Origin: Laguncularia racemosa | Lineage: Eukaryota; Streptophyta; Magnoliopsida; Myrtales; Combretaceae | NCBI GenBank assembly: GCA_037954665.1 | Contig: JBBMOL010000135.1 | Location: 253,001 to 317,000, forward strand | DNA: 64,000 nucleotides | Direction of reading: 5' to 3' | Shown: positions 33,345-44,890 of the stretch, piece by piece | How the letters are laid out: every line of letters begins with the position of its first letter | Position numbering within the stretch: the stretch's first letter is position 1 | The notes under the pieces: model-generated | Told to the model about the DNA's origin: nothing | The model's input: only the letters and a program-made list of their open reading frames with translations | Database searches by the model: none | Program-made: the position numbers and the translations under genes

Positions 33345-34465
33345 TTTGTAGTTGTTTAATCTTTACACTTAAGTCTGCTTATACTTCTAACATAAAACAT
33401 CTATCCATGGTTGTGGAGTCCAATTAGGGGTGATCCTAGTTAGTTGTAGGTTTTAGGAATGTATGGCAATCCTCAAACTTTATTGTTTGAAAACACATAA
33501 TATACTTTTTTAAGCATGCATGAAGTCTCCACTTGTAACCACTAACATTATTAGCACAACTGACAACTTAAAACTTGGGAGATGATTTTTATACAGCATA
33601 ATTATGATGGTTTAAGGTGATGTATTTTCATTACTTGTATAAAGTGCTTTTTCTTTTCAAATCGCATACCTACCTTGAACTTGTCACTAAAACTCCAGTC
33701 CCATTCACTTGTATTTTGATTAGACATATATCTATTGCTTACTTCAACTAAAATGAATAGCATAGGTTTTGAACTCTTAATAGCACTAGCATCCTTTGGA
33801 AACCCAAGTTGCCAATCATTTCTTTAGCTCAACCTATGTGGCTCATCTAGTGTTTCAAGTCAAGCTTTATCATTCTCCTTATCATCATCATCACTAGATA
33901 AATTGGGATTAGAATCCTCAATAGAAGTATGATAAGCTTCATCAATCTCAACACCTGTTTCCTTAATTGCTTCATTAATGCTGATATTATGAATTTCAAG
34001 TAAGCTATCATTGATACCCACTTTTTCAATCATTTTAACAAACCGAGATTTAGCTACTTGAGTTGGAAGTTGACCATCAACATTATTATCTCGTCCTAAA
34101 TTAGTATCCATTAGAGTAGGCAACTCAATTTTGTTTATTTGCATATATAACTCAATAATAACACTAACCCCAAGGCATACTTATGAACTCACCATCATTT
34201 AGTGCACGTCATAGTCATCATTGATAAACACTACATAGTATCAATCCCTATTACCATATATAATGGGACATTTATGGATCAACTTAATTCGGTTAGTTGT
34301 AACATCAATCTAAAGATGAGTATAAATGATATTCAACAACTACTCATAATTTGATTCATAAGGAACTCTAACCACTATTGTTGAGTGTTTATCAAAGTAT
34401 ACCTCATTGTCTCCATCCACAATATTCCTATTGAGTATAGTAGACGACTTTAATATCAGATTTTT
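33345..34465 (-). pseudogene. MULE transposase N-terminal part
   Basis: Minus strand from about 34465: HSTIVVRVPYESNYE, DVTTNRIKLIHKCPIIYGN and VIIELYMQINKI form the N-terminal domain seen in MuDR-like transposases. The acidic stretch SSDDDDKENDK (33860-34144 open piece) follows, then FSDKFKVGMRFEKKKHFIQV and VSGYKWRLHACLKK, which fit the conserved zinc/WRLRA region. It ends at the D insertion in VKIKQL and continues at 21371. Several stops and one shift are present. Confidence 0.8.
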
Positions 34466-34469
34466 TTTA

Positions 34470-35224
34470 CCTAATGGCCTAAAATATTTGCATTACAATT
34501 TACACATTATACTATTCATGCATAATTTGCAAAATTATTTATAATATACCTATGTATAATTTGCAAAATTATAGTTAAATATGTAAAATTTACATTCCAT
34601 ATTAAAATCAAAGGCATGAAAATTTAACATGACACAACATATATATAATCACATAAACTTTTTTGCATTTTATGAGTAAATTTGGGAAAAAGAAAAGGAA
34701 AAAAATATTTCTTTTTTTTAAATTCTCTAAAATATACAAATCGGGAAAGTAACCCAAAAATATTTTAACTTAGTGGGAATAAAAAAAAAGTTTTTGAAAA
34801 TTCAAAAAAAAAAAATTCACCAAAATTATCATAGCACCCATAATGCACCATCCCAACAACACATTATACATCTACAATAGCGTGAAAATTCAAAAAATTA
34901 GAACAAAATTTTTCTTGTTTTTTTTTTTTTTTTGCAACTTCTAGAAAGAGGAGGAGTTGAAAAAACTACAAAAAAAATTCCTCTTTCACACAAATTTTAA
35001 TACCATTCAAATTCCTCCGTTGATCAGGCCTACAATTCTCCTTCAATTTGGATAAAAATGAACTCAATAACACTATTTTTAGAGAGAGAGAGAGGGAGAG
35101 AGATGTATGAGGAGGGATTTTTTTTTTAAAGATTATTTTTTCCTTTTTCGTTAATTTTTAACACAACTTTCCTTCTTTTCCCTCCCCCACAGTCAAGCGG
35201 CGGCGCCGCTGCACATACTCAAAA
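34470..35224. other. Intergenic AT-rich DNA upstream of the RWD gene
   Basis: No gene is seen. It contains long A and T runs, a GA repeat (about 35083-35103) and, at 35196-35212, the GC-rich GCGGCGGCGCCGCTGC, possibly the distal promoter. MULE terminal repeats may be hidden here but I could not pair them. Confidence 0.4.
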
Positions 35225-35359
35225 CTAATGCACAGTTAAAAAGTTCATATTATTTTCGAACTTTAAAATAAATATCAGAAAACATTTTCCTCCCATAACC
35301 GGTTCTCTCTCTCTCTTCCATACATTGAAATAAAGTCGAAGAAGCAAGTTGATCATACA
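35225..35359 (+). promoter_or_regulatory. Putative core promoter and 5' UTR of the RWD gene
   Basis: A TATA-like AAAATAAATA lies at about 35267-35276, followed 30-40 bp later by a pyrimidine patch TTCTCTCTCTCTCTTCC (35303-35319), a usual plant initiation context. The ATG follows at 35360 in CATACAATGGCGCG. Positions are inferred; no transcript evidence is available. Confidence 0.35.
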
Positions 35360-35497
35360 ATGGCGCGAGAGGAGGTATTGATGGAAGTGGAAGCGGTAGA
35401 ATCCGTTTATGGCGACGATTGCATCGTGAACGCCCGATTCCCTCCTAATCTTCTTGTTCGTATCAAACCTCGAACCGCCGACGTCTCTTCTCAGCAG
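35360..35497 (+). CDS. RNF25: RWD-domain protein (RNF25-like E3 ubiquitin ligase), exon 1
   Basis: The ATG at 35360 opens MAREEVLMEVEAVESVYGDD and ends in IKPRTADVSSQQ, followed by CAG|GTTCAC, a GT donor in phase 0. This is the start of an RWD domain (ExExLxAVYGDD-like helix) as in plant RNF25-type proteins, where the RWD domain binds partner proteins and a later RING recruits E2. Exon 1 encodes 46 residues. Exons 2 and 3 continue in the same phase. The reading frame is clean, unlike all nearby transposons. The RING part is not in the window, so assignment rests on the RWD half alone. Confidence 0.8.
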
Positions 35498-36920
35498 GTT
35501 CACTTCGCTTCTCTAATCTCTCCCCTTTTCGTTAGTTCATGAATTGCCTGATTTTGCGCATGTATTTTTGATCCATTCTGTCAAACACTCTCCATTTTAG
35601 TCAGACGAAACCTGAGACATTCGAGTCTTTTTATCTTTATTGTTATACCACGTAAGTTGTCTGTACAGCCATACGTGAATGGACCAATGCAACATCACTG
35701 GGACTTACTTAATACGTAAGTGACTTGTTTTGAGTTTTAGCATAAATTATTGAATTTAAATGACTCAATTATAGTAACTTATCCTGTTTATGATTTCTAT
35801 CAGTCTCTGAATGTTAGAGCCTTGGATTACAACCTTAAAATTCCATGGGACTTGTATATCATTTTGGGTTCCACCTTATAAGTTAGCTTTGAATTGAGTT
35901 TGAGTCTTTAACATGGTATGAAAGCTGTTTTTTGGTTGCAATGATCCAATTTTGTTTCACCCGTTCACCAAGCATAGCCGTATCAGCTGGCTCCACTCTG
36001 GAGGGGTATTAGAGTCCCACATCACCTTCTCCAAAGTTTTATGTGGTGCGCTTAAACCTGTTTAGTTCTGCACTTTACAGGTTAGCTTTTGAGATAGGTT
36101 TGGTTTCCTAACAGTGAAAAGAGTAGAGTAGTCATTTTTCACAGCCATGGGCTATGGGAAGGGATGATACATTTGTTCATAGGGACTGTTACCGTGACTT
36201 GAAACTATGATCTACAGGTTACTAAAGAGCAACTTTGCTATTCTAGATGTAACCTGCAGCCATTGTTTCAAGGCCCATCATACTCTAGAGATTGCTGCAT
36301 AGGAATTGATTGAGAAAAGAAATGCTGAAACTGTTTGGAATTGTCTCCTGAAATCGCGAAATGGCTTGAGAAAATTCTTAAATTATGTTTAAGTTAGTTT
36401 TATAGTTGAGAGCTGATCCTTCAACTTCTGTTTTTCAGATGAAGAAATGTAGTCAGTGGCAAGGCCAGAATTATGGAATTATTTGGGTCTTAGTTCATCA
36501 TAGAAAGCTCTTGAGAATTTTGTGCATTTGTAGTATTGATATTGTTATGTGTTAGGTAATGTGGATAGTCTTGCATGATCAGTGCTGATTTGAAGTAGAG
36601 AGCACTACATAAAAGGTAGCTACTTGAGCTATGTAATTTCCTAATTAGGCTTGAACATTTGTTTAGATGTACTTTCTAATATTAATCAAAGGGCCTGGCC
36701 ATTTTGCTAAAATTATTAAAAGATTCAAAATTTAATTGAGCATCTTATATATGTAGGTTGAGGGTTTACAGTTATAATTATTATGAGGTGATAATATCAT
36801 TTGTCATGGGATGATATCAGCCAGAGCAATTGTTGTTGATTTGGGTTGGTTCTTATATTTCTCTTGTTCATTTGTCACGAATTTCTGACATCTACTTATT
36901 TCTTTTGAGGCCCTTTACAG
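35498..36920 (+). other. Intron 1 of the RWD gene
   Basis: 1423 bp from CAG|GTTCAC to CTTTACAG|TTTGTT. It holds a TRIM element (35812-36113); the remainder is unassigned. Confidence 0.72.
35812..36113 (+). mobile_element. TRIM (miniature LTR retrotransposon) in intron 1
   Basis: A 302-bp element with terminal repeats 35812-35913 (TGTTAGAGCC...TCTTTAACA) and 36007-36113 (TATTAGAGTCCC...TTTCCTAACA). A primer site TGGTATGAAAGC (35914-35925) has two mismatches from the tRNA-iMet type. A purine tract CTGGAGGGG precedes the second repeat. Flanks CTGAA (35807-35811) and GTGAA (36114-36118) fit a decayed 5-bp TSD. It has no coding capacity, as is normal for TRIMs. The repeats are diverged in the middle, so it is old. 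Confidence 0.68.
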
Positions 36921-36959
36921 TTTGTTGAAGCGGTTATTGGGATAAGAACAGATTCAGAG
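36921..36959 (+). CDS. RNF25: RWD gene exon 2
   Basis: A 39-bp exon bounded by TTTACAG| and |GTACTC encodes FVEAVIGIRTDSE, phase 0 at both ends. It matches the beta-strand part of the RWD domain following PRTADxxSQQ. The short size and strict phase make it hard to find by ORF search. It is supported by continuity with exons 1 and 3. Confidence 0.78.
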
Positions 36960-37282
36960 GTACTCTTTGTGATAATCCTTTTCCTGACTTGGCTTTGCAA
37001 ATTAATTGTTAAGTTTGGTTCTCCGAGTGTGGTTCTATGATAGTTACTTATGCCATGATTTTGGAAAAGTTTGCTGTCTTCTGCCTTCTGGTTGAGCTGA
37101 AATTATATGCAAAGCATTCTTTTGTCAAAGATTAATGCACATGTTAATTCCTAAGTAGTTCATACTTGGAAGAGTAACTTTTTCATAATTATGCCGATTG
37201 AAGATGAAAAGAATGTTTTGGCAATGTCAATCATAAGTTACATCTCACATGTTTATAGAAAATACTGATGGGTGTTATTGTA

Positions 37283-37287
37283 TTAAG
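37283..37287. repeat. Target site duplication of copia Q, TTAAG
   Basis: TTAAG here and at 42288-42292, directly next to the LTR ends. Confidence 0.85.
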
Positions 37288-37618
37288 TAAAAAACATGAA
37301 GAAGAAAATTGTATTTCTTATTTTTAAATGTACAAGAAGACAATCTTTTATAGGCTTGATTCCGGGACTACAAAAGTAAACAAATAAATGGAAATAAACC
37401 TAGGTGTTTTCTATGGATACAAAATAATAATTACATAAAAAAAAGGGAAATTGAAATAAATGAAGATTTCTAGAATCCTATTCTAATTTGAGCCTAAATA
37501 GCCAAGGTTACTTGTTCAATTAAGAGCCTATAAATGCTACATACTAAAAATAGAATAACAAAAAAATAAATGATTTCCTATAGTTAATATATAGAAAAAA
37601 AACTTTGACTTTCCAACA
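37288..37618 (-). repeat. 3' LTR of Q
   Basis: 331 bp, plus strand TAAAAAACATGAAG...TTTCCAACA. Confidence 0.9.
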
Positions 37619-37625
37619 CTCTCCC

Positions 37626-38055
37626 TCAAGTTGGGATGAAAATATCTTTTAATGCCAACTTGAAGATCAAACTGTCGAATTGTTTCTTGTGAAGGCCTTT
37701 AATTAAGATATTTGCTGTTTGGTTACTAGAAGGAACATACACCATACATATCTCCCCTTTATCAATTTTTTCTTTGATGAAGTGCTTGTCTGTCTCCACA
37801 TGTTTTGTCCAATCATGAAGAACTGAGTTGTGAGCAATGGCAATTGCTGATTTATTATCGTAGTACATTGTAATCGATAGTGGAGTAGAAATCTTCAATT
37901 CTTCAAGAATTCTCCTAATCCACAAGACTTCACAAATTCTATGAGCCACAGATCTAAACTTAGCTTCTGCACTACTTCTCGCCACAACACTTTGCTTCTT
38001 ACTTCTTCAGGTCACCAAGTTTCCTCCTACGAAAGTGCAATATCCTGAAGTAGAT
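37626..38055 (-). pseudogene. RNase H of copia Q
   Basis: ARSSAEAKFRSVAHRICEVL, ITMYYDNKSAIAIAHN, DWTKHVETDKHFIKEKID and VYVPSSNQTANIL make the C-terminal two thirds of copia RNase H (open 37626-37985). The start, STSGYCTFVGGNLVT-stop-RSKKQ, lies at 37986-38055 with two stops. Confidence 0.85.
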
Positions 38056-39070
38056 CATCTGTCTGTTATACTCTCAGCCCAATCTGCATCTATAAATGCC
38101 TCTATCTGTAGATGCCTATGATTTTTAAATAGTAGTCCTCTTCTAGGAGTCCCTTTTAGGTACCTGAGAATTTGATAGACAACATCTAAATGGTTGGAGT
38201 TTAGAGAGTGCATAAATTGGCTAACCACACTAACGGCGAAGGCGATATCAAGGTGAGTGTGTGAGAGGTAGATTAATCTTCCCACAAGTCTCTGATATTG
38301 TTTTTTATCAACACCATCAGCTGTATCAGTTACTTGTAGTTTCTTATTGGGTTCAATTGGGGTCTTAGTTGCCTTGCATCCAAGCATAATAGTCTCGTTG
38401 AGTAGGTTAAGTACATATTTTCGTTGATCGATAAATATCCCCTCCTTTGATCTAGCAAACTCAATATCGAGGAAGTATTTCACTGGCCCCAAATCTTTGA
38501 TCTCAAATTTTGTGGCAATGCTTCTTTTTAATGCCTCAATTTCCTTAACATCATCACCGTAAGAATAATATCATTAACATAGACAATGAGTATAGTCAAT
38601 TTCCCTATCTTTGAATGTTTATAGAATAAGGCATGATCAACTTGACTCTAGGAATATCAATATCCTTTTATGACTTTCCCGAACCTTTCAAACCAAGCTC
38701 GAGGAGATTGCTCGAGTCCATACAAGGATTTCTTCAATCTGCAAACCTTGTTCTTACCAAACCTCTTCTCAAAGCCTAGTGGGAGATCCATAAACACTTC
38801 TTCCAATTCACTGTTCAAAAAAGCATTTTTTACATTAAGTTGATGTAGAGGCCAATTACGATTTGCTGCTATTGAAAGAAGGACACGGATTGAATTTATC
38901 TTGGCTATCGAGGCAAATGTCTCTTGATAGTCAACTCCGAAAGTCTGAGTGAACCCCTTTGCCACAAGTTGTGCTTTGTATCTTTCTACGTTTCCATCAA
39001 CTTTGCATTTTACAGAAAAAACCCACTTGCATCCAACAGTGGTTTTGTCCTTTGGCAAATCAACAACTTC
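38055..39070 (-). pseudogene. Reverse transcriptase of copia Q
   Basis: Two open stretches. 38657-39058 has VGCKWVFSVKCKVDGNVERY, LVAKGFTQTFGVDYQETFAS, LHQLNVKNAFLNSELEEVFM and LKKSLYGLEQSPRAWF. 38055-38492 has GPVKYFLDIEFARSKEGIFI, QRLVGRLIYLSHTHLDIAFA and LRYLKGTPRRGLLF. Between them the catalytic box reads YVND instead of YVDD, a lost catalytic Asp. Frame is broken by stops near 38500-38650. Confidence 0.87.
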
Positions 39071-40456
39071 TCAAGTTCCATTTTTCAAAAGAGCATCCAT
39101 CTCCTCCTTGACCGCTAACTTCCAAGCCAGACTACTAAGTGCTTCCTGTATTGTTCTAGGTTCAGACAAGTTAGAGATTTTTGACAAAAAAGCTTTGTGC
39201 TTGTGTGAGATTTTTTGATAAGACAAATATTTTGCAATGGGATGTTTTGTTGTACAGGAACGAACTCCTTTTCTAATGGCTATAGGATGATCCAAGTTAA
39301 AGTTAGGAATTACCTGTGTTTCTTGGAAAATATCACTCGGTTCTTGAGTTTAAGAGGGAGCTAAAGGGTCAATTTGAACAATCTTCCTTTTATGAAACCT
39401 TTTCCTAGAATAAACCAAAGGCTCAATTACAGATTTTTGCAATATTTTTCTCCCCGTATTAAGTAAAGTCAATTCAGGTACCTGTTGACTAGGAACACAC
39501 TCATTTTCCTATTTTTCTTGTTCTTGTTCATAAAAAACATTTAAATTCATTTTAGGCAATGGTTGAGATACTTGCCAAAAATCATCTTCATCTAGGCTAT
39601 ACTCCCCTTGAAGTTGATTTTTGTTAAAAAATGGTATTTTTTCCATGAAAATCACATCCATACTTATGTGGTTTTTCTTTGAGACAGGATTAAAACACTT
39701 GTATCCCTTTTTATTAGGAGCATATCCAATAAAAATGCATTTTTCAGATTTGGGATTTAATTTTGATAGAAAATTAGTTGGAATGTGAACAAAAGATATG
39801 CATCCAAAAATCTTTAAAGGGATGTTTTATGACATTCAAAGGATTGGGAAGTTTTCTTTTAACTTGTTTAGAAGAGTCATGAATTTTAAAACTCGAGTAG
39901 GCATTCTGTTTATCAAGTATGATACTGTTAAAATAGTGTCCCCCCATAAGTATTTGGGAACATTCATTGAAAACATGATGGCCCTAGCAACTTCAAGCAA
40001 ATGTCTATTTTTTCTTTTAGCAATCCCATTTTGTTGTAGTGTATCGTGACAAGTAGTTTGGTGAACTATACCCTTATTTTTTTAAAAAATCCCCTAAACA
40101 TTCATTAAAATATTTGGTTCCATTGTTTGATCTTAGGATGCAAATTTTTGTTTCAAATTGAGTTTCAATCATATTGAAAAAATCCTAGAAGAGTTTTCTA
40201 ACTTCTGATTTCTTGCTTATAAGATAGACCTAACAAATTTTGGTGTGATCATCAATAAACGTTACGAATCCCTTTTTTCTAGATAATGTTTTTATTTTTG
40301 AAGGCCCTTAAACATCATTGTGAATCATAAAAAATGGTTTTGATGGATAGTATGGCTTAGGTGCAAAATTGATTCGATGATTTTTTGATAAACAACAAGT
40401 TTCACATTGAAGTAAAGAGTAATCAACACCCTTAAAAATATTAGGAAATAAATGTC
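39071..40456 (-). pseudogene. Integrase and integrase-RT linker of copia Q
   Basis: Minus strand at 39500-40456 shows CETCCLSKNHR (zinc ligands), FVTFIDDHTK, ILRSNNGTKYFNECL (relatives: DNGxEF) and PNPLNVIKHPFKDFWMHIF. The linker 39071-39295 has MDHPIAIRKGVRSCTTKHPI. Stops are frequent. Confidence 0.78.
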
Positions 40457-40940
40457 TTAAATAAGAAAACTAGGGTGACCAAGTTTAAGATGCCATTCCA
40501 TTATTTTATCTAAAGTAGGGTTCAAACTCATACTGCTGTATGCTTGAGCCTTTTTATTACTAGGAATAGTCTTGTCAAAGTAGTAAAGTCCGCCTATCTC
40601 TTTAGCTCTCCCAATCATCATCCCTGAGTTTTGGTCCTGAAAAACACAAGATGAATCATAGAAAATAACACAACAGTTAGAATCTTTTGAAACTTTGTTG
40701 ATTGATAGAAGGTTACATTTGAGTCTTGGGACATGAAGTATAGATTTAAGACCTATACTCTTAGTCAAATTAATATTTCCTCGTCCAGCAATGGAAGAGA
40801 AATTACCATCAGCAATATGAACTTTTTCATGACTAGAACAAGGTTTATATGAATGAAATAAATGGAATAAATTTGTCATATGATCAGAAGCTCCAGAATC
40901 AATGATCCATGGGTTTGATTTTCTACTTGCACAAACCATA
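40457..40940 (-). pseudogene. Protease and GAG-pre-integrase domain of copia Q
   Basis: A 160-residue open stretch. NPWIIDSGASDHMTN is the copia aspartic protease active site (DSGA intact). RGNINLTKSIGLKSILHVPR, LKCNLLSINKVSKDSNC and IMEWHLKLGHPSF (His of the integrase zinc domain) follow. Confidence 0.88.
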
Positions 40941-41894
40941 GAACAATTAGGAGTATCGATAGCCAGATTGGAGTTAAGCAGTTTTAGGAGTTGATCAATA
41001 AATGAGTTGGGTTATTTAGCTATTGTATTTATAAAGGACTGTTGTTGTGTGTTCCTTGGCTTCTAGTCTATAGGTTTACCGTGAAGATGCTAGCAAGTTT
41101 CCCTAGTGTGGCGTGGTTTGTTACAATGGTCACACCATACCCGGGGTTTTTCTTTATTCCTCTACAAGTTTGGACCATTCCGTTTGCCAATATGGGCTTC
41201 GACAAAATTGAATGTAGAGCCTTTAGTTGGGCTGGTTGAGACGGTATTTTTCCTAAGCATTACACTTCTACGGGTTTCTTTATGACAGACCTTGGAAAAA
41301 ACCTCATTGATGGAGGGCAGAGGGTTTTTCTCGATGATTCTACCTCTAACCTCATCGAATTCCACATTAAGGCCAACAAGAAATTTGAAAACTCTATTTG
41401 CATCAACAATTGCTTTATAACGACATGCATCATCAAGATACTTTTATTCTTGATCGTTAAACAAATCTAAATCTTGCCATATTCTTTTTAAAGAATTAAA
41501 ATATTTGGTAATAGAATCATTACCTTGATGAATATCACCAAGTTTTAATGTGAGTTCAAAAACCTGAATTGATTACCCAAATCTGAGTACATTTGAGTGG
41601 CATTATCTCAAAGTTCCTTGGCAATAAGATGACACATGTAGTTTGCCCCAATGTCCTCCTCTATGGAATTTACCAACCATGTCATAACCATGGAATTTTC
41701 AGCATCCCATGTAGTGTAGGCTGGATCCTCAAGGGCTGGTTCCTTCTTTTTCCTCTACCACGGATGTACATGCGTACAAACTGAGACAAACGAAGAAAAT
41801 TCTCTTCATTCAGCCGTATTGTAGTGATTTGAACTAGGTGAGAGTTATGTGGTCTGTTTGTGGAGTTTTGGGTTTTGGGGATAGCTTTAGACAT
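40941..41894 (-). pseudogene. Gag of copia Q
   Basis: The ATG at 41894 (MSKAIPKTQNSTNRPHNSHL) opens a 70-residue piece with ITTIRLNEENFLRLSQFVRM, the UBN2-type gag start. Later pieces include VEFDEVRGRIIEKNPLPSIN and FSKVCHKETRRSVMLRK (41162-41365). It shows many stops. Confidence 0.78.
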
Positions 41895-41957
41895 GGTGAG
41901 AGTTTAGACAAAGGAGCTAGATAGACTTAGGGTTTTTAGAATCAAAGTATGATACCA

Positions 41958-42287
41958 TAAAAAACATGAAGAAGAATATTGTATTTCTTATTTTTAAATG
42001 TACAAGAAGACAACCTTTTATAAGTTTGATTCTGGGACTACAAAAGGAAACAAATAAATGCAAATAAACCTAGGTGTTTTCTATAGACAAAAATAATAAT
42101 TACATAAAAGAAAGGGAAACTGAAATAAATGAAGATTTCTAGAATCCTATTCTAATTTGAGCATAAATAGCTAAGGTTACTTGTATAATTAAGAGCCTAT
42201 AAGTGCTACCTACCAAAAATAGAATAACAAAAAAATAAATGATTTCCTCCGGCTAATATATAGAAAAAAAACTTTGACTTTCCAACA
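41958..42287 (-). repeat. 5' LTR of Q
   Basis: 330 bp, nearly co-linear with 37288-37618, with scattered substitutions. It is followed by TTAAG. The primer site (minus TGGTATCATAC) lies at 41947-41957. Confidence 0.9.
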
Positions 42288-42424
42288 TTAAGTAATGTGT
42301 ATTGTATCAACTTGTGAGAGTTTGAGCTGCCAAGTGCATAATGCCTCTTAATGCGTAAGCAAGTCCTTTGTTGCTGTGGCCCTTGTGTATGGTAGATCAA
42401 TCATAGTTCTCTAAGATGGGTTCT

Positions 42425-44890
42425 AGAGGGAGAAAATCCTCTATCTTCTCTATGGAACTTCCCCCAAGGGACCACTTCTCTTAGGTTAGATTTTTGAATA
42501 CTCCTTCCTATCTTCTTTTCTTGTTCCTAGTTCATGTTTCATTTTTTGGCTTAAGTGTTCTTTGAGCTTTGGTTATTTGTTTGCTTTGTTTGCCCCAAAG
42601 GTTCTTTGTTATGTTTCCACTCTTGTGGTGGCCCTCCTCCTCCACCCCACCTCTTGTCTTCTTCATTTGTCTCCCATCATGGTTCTTAAAAACATTCCTC
42701 CGTCAACCTAAATGAGCCCCACCCCCCTAACCTTTAAGGGGTAGTTGTAAAAGGGGCCAATCTGACTGTACTTGCTAGTGGGGCCATGCATTGCCTTCAA
42801 AAGCTACTTTTGGTTAAGCTTTTGCTAATCCTAGTACTGGTGCTTAGCTCTAGGTATGAAAAGAAGACAAGGGCCATTCCTCTTCTGGCTTTCTCTCCTC
42901 TTCCAAAGACTTTACTATCTAAGCTATGATAAAAGTTGTGGAGAAAGTGGAATCTCGAGGCTGATGCCTCTCTCTTTGGTGCAATAGGCTCTTCCAAGGC
43001 TCCTTTGAATTTGCTTTCTTCGACTTATGCTTAGTTTGTTTTTAGTTGAAAATTTTGTTGTTGAGGCGAACAATCATGGTGCTACCCCCAAATATGCTAA
43101 GGGTTCATCTAATTGATGCTCGAAAGGAGTTGAAGCTCTTGTTTTTTTGGTAGTGGGAGAAGCTCTTCCTCTTTTGGAGGTTGTAAGAAGAAAATATTTT
43201 TCAAGAGATAGCATAGATTCACCTAATATACCTTTTCTATAATAGTTTTGTGTTTTTCTTATGAATATAGATAGTAGCATGAACATATGGGATCTTGACA
43301 ATTTGGTCAAATGCTTAGATGTGAGGAAGTCTTGTGTTGAAAATGGTGTTTCTCTTGTTGGGTTATTGGAAACTTGGGTAAACCAATTAAATAAGTTGTG
43401 AAACGTTAGTTTGATGCCCCTTAACTCTTTGTAATAAATTCAGTTGCAAGAAAAAAGAATTTGGATAGGATGGGATGCCAACCTGTAGGCTTTTTAAGTA
43501 TTTAAGGAGCATGACTAGTTTGTGCACTTTTTTTGTACCAATAGAAGTTCATATAGATCTCTTTTTGTGACATTTATTTATGGAGCAAACTTGAACCTGC
43601 AAAGGAAAGATTTAAGATGGATTTGTGGTCTTTGTTATCAGCTTTAGCTCCTCTTCTTGCAAACGAACCATGGGTCCATCTTGGTGACTTCAACATCACC
43701 AATTCTGTCCTTGAAAGAAGAGGGTGTAATGCTTGAGCTAGTGCTACCATGATGGATTTTACAAGCTTGTTGGATATAATGTAGCTTGATAATCTTAATT
43801 ACGTTGGAGATTTTTTTTCATGGTCTAATAAACAACTTAATAATCCTATTGAGAGAACTTGATAGAATTTTAGTGAATCAATCTTCTTTATCCCAAAATG
43901 TTATCACATCAATTACTGATAAAAATTATGTAAGATCTCAAAAGTTTCCTTATTTATGGTTCACTAGATTTTAGCATTGCATAAAGCCTAAAAACTAAAT
44001 ATTGACAATTCCTTGATGACATTGATGGCTTGCAATTCTATGAATGACTTCCAACTCCTCACAAACTTGAACCGGCTCAGACCTCCTAACTAGATCTCAG
44101 ATGATGATGTTGATAGGGATGAAGATGAACTTCATGGAGAAACCTACAAATCTCATCACCATGAATCTGATTGCTATATGGAATGCCACCTTTGTGAATT
44201 CTTTGTGATTAGGCTTGTGGCAACACTTGACAAGATGGATGTTGTCCTTAGTGTACCCTCTAAGAGGATTGATGATTGAATCAACCTCGGCTTTGTAGCC
44301 TTTCCAAGTTCTGGCCCAAAGTTTCTGTCACTTATTTTATCTGATTACTTAGTGGTCCTTATTGCCATGGATTTTTAGTAGTTTTAATGAAGAATACCCT
44401 TTAAGTCTTTTGATTTTTGGGTGGACTTTGATGGTTTAACCCCATTGGTCTTGGATGTTGAGGAGTGGAGGAGTCAATGGCTCAATGATTTTCCAAGTTG
44501 TTGAAGTTAAAGATCCTTAAGAAGGAGCTAAGGAAACTTAATACTACACAGTTTTCTCGTATCTCCTCTAGGGCATTTTTTGCTAAGGAAAAGCTTAAAG
44601 CCATACAACCAACAATTTAATGAATGGAGACCTTTCTCTCTTAAGAGAATAACAATTTCAGGAATTACTATTGTTTAAGGGATGTGGAGGAGTGTTTTTT
44701 TTTTTTAAGCGACACTTTAAGGTCAAGTGGCTTCAATTGGCTTCAATCTCTTCTTGGTTTTGTTGTTCTTTTGCATTCGTGTCCATTGTTGTTCTTGAAT
44801 TGGTTGTGTCGATTTCTTCATGTGGAGTTCTTCTCTCTTGGTTTGTGGTGGCTATGATGTTATTCTATTGTCTAAAGTTGGTTCAAGACT
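42425..44890 (+). pseudogene. L1-type LINE fragment (5' part: ORF1 region and endonuclease of ORF2)
   Basis: Plus-strand reading in shifting frames gives VGLLETWV, RIWIGWDANL, FVTFIYGANLNLQRKDLRW, a WVHLGDFNIT box, FFSWSNKQL and KFPYLWFTRF. These are the apurinic endonuclease blocks of plant L1 ORF2 (LxETx, GDFNxxL, FTWxN). At 44510-44700 come LKILKKELRKLNTTQFSRIS and KRHFKVKWLQLA, the connector before RT. No RT box (FADD) is found. The region upstream of 43260 is probably 5' UTR and ORF1 but has no firm motif. Heavily decayed; sense to the host gene. Confidence 0.68.

Larger units (their letters stand above)
19262..34470 (-). mobile_element. MULE with PMD segment, split by gypsy D
   Basis: Transposase N-terminal sequence lies at 33345-34465 and the remainder at 19885-21371. 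The intervening 21372-33344 is element D with 5-bp TTTGT duplications on both sides. When D and one TSD copy are ignored, the transposase frame continues across the site. A PMD-like segment (19262-19735) lies downstream in the same orientation. I could not identify terminal inverted repeats, so the outer limits are those of recognisable coding sequence. Stops throughout show it is inactive. Confidence 0.8.
37288..42287 (-). mobile_element. Complete Ty1/copia retrotransposon Q in intron 2
   Basis: 5000 bp, LTRs of 331 and 330 bp, TTAAG duplication. Minus-strand order gag-protease-integrase-RT-RNase H is diagnostic of Ty1/copia. A tRNA-iMet-like primer site (minus TGGTATCATACTTTG) adjoins the right LTR. 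A polypurine tract (minus CAACTTGAGGGAGAG) adjoins the left LTR. Each gene has stops or shifts, so this copy cannot move by itself. It is antisense to the host gene. Confidence 0.92.

Noticed and set aside
35225..35503. Minus-strand open frame opposite exon 1
   Set aside because: It is the reverse shadow of exon 1 and its 5' UTR, with no motif.
41042..41239. Plus-strand frame of 65 residues in intron 2
   Set aside because: It lies opposite the degraded gag of copia Q, which explains the sequence.
42797..43310. Minus-strand frames in the LINE region
   Set aside because: No motif; the plus-strand endonuclease reading explains the sequence better.
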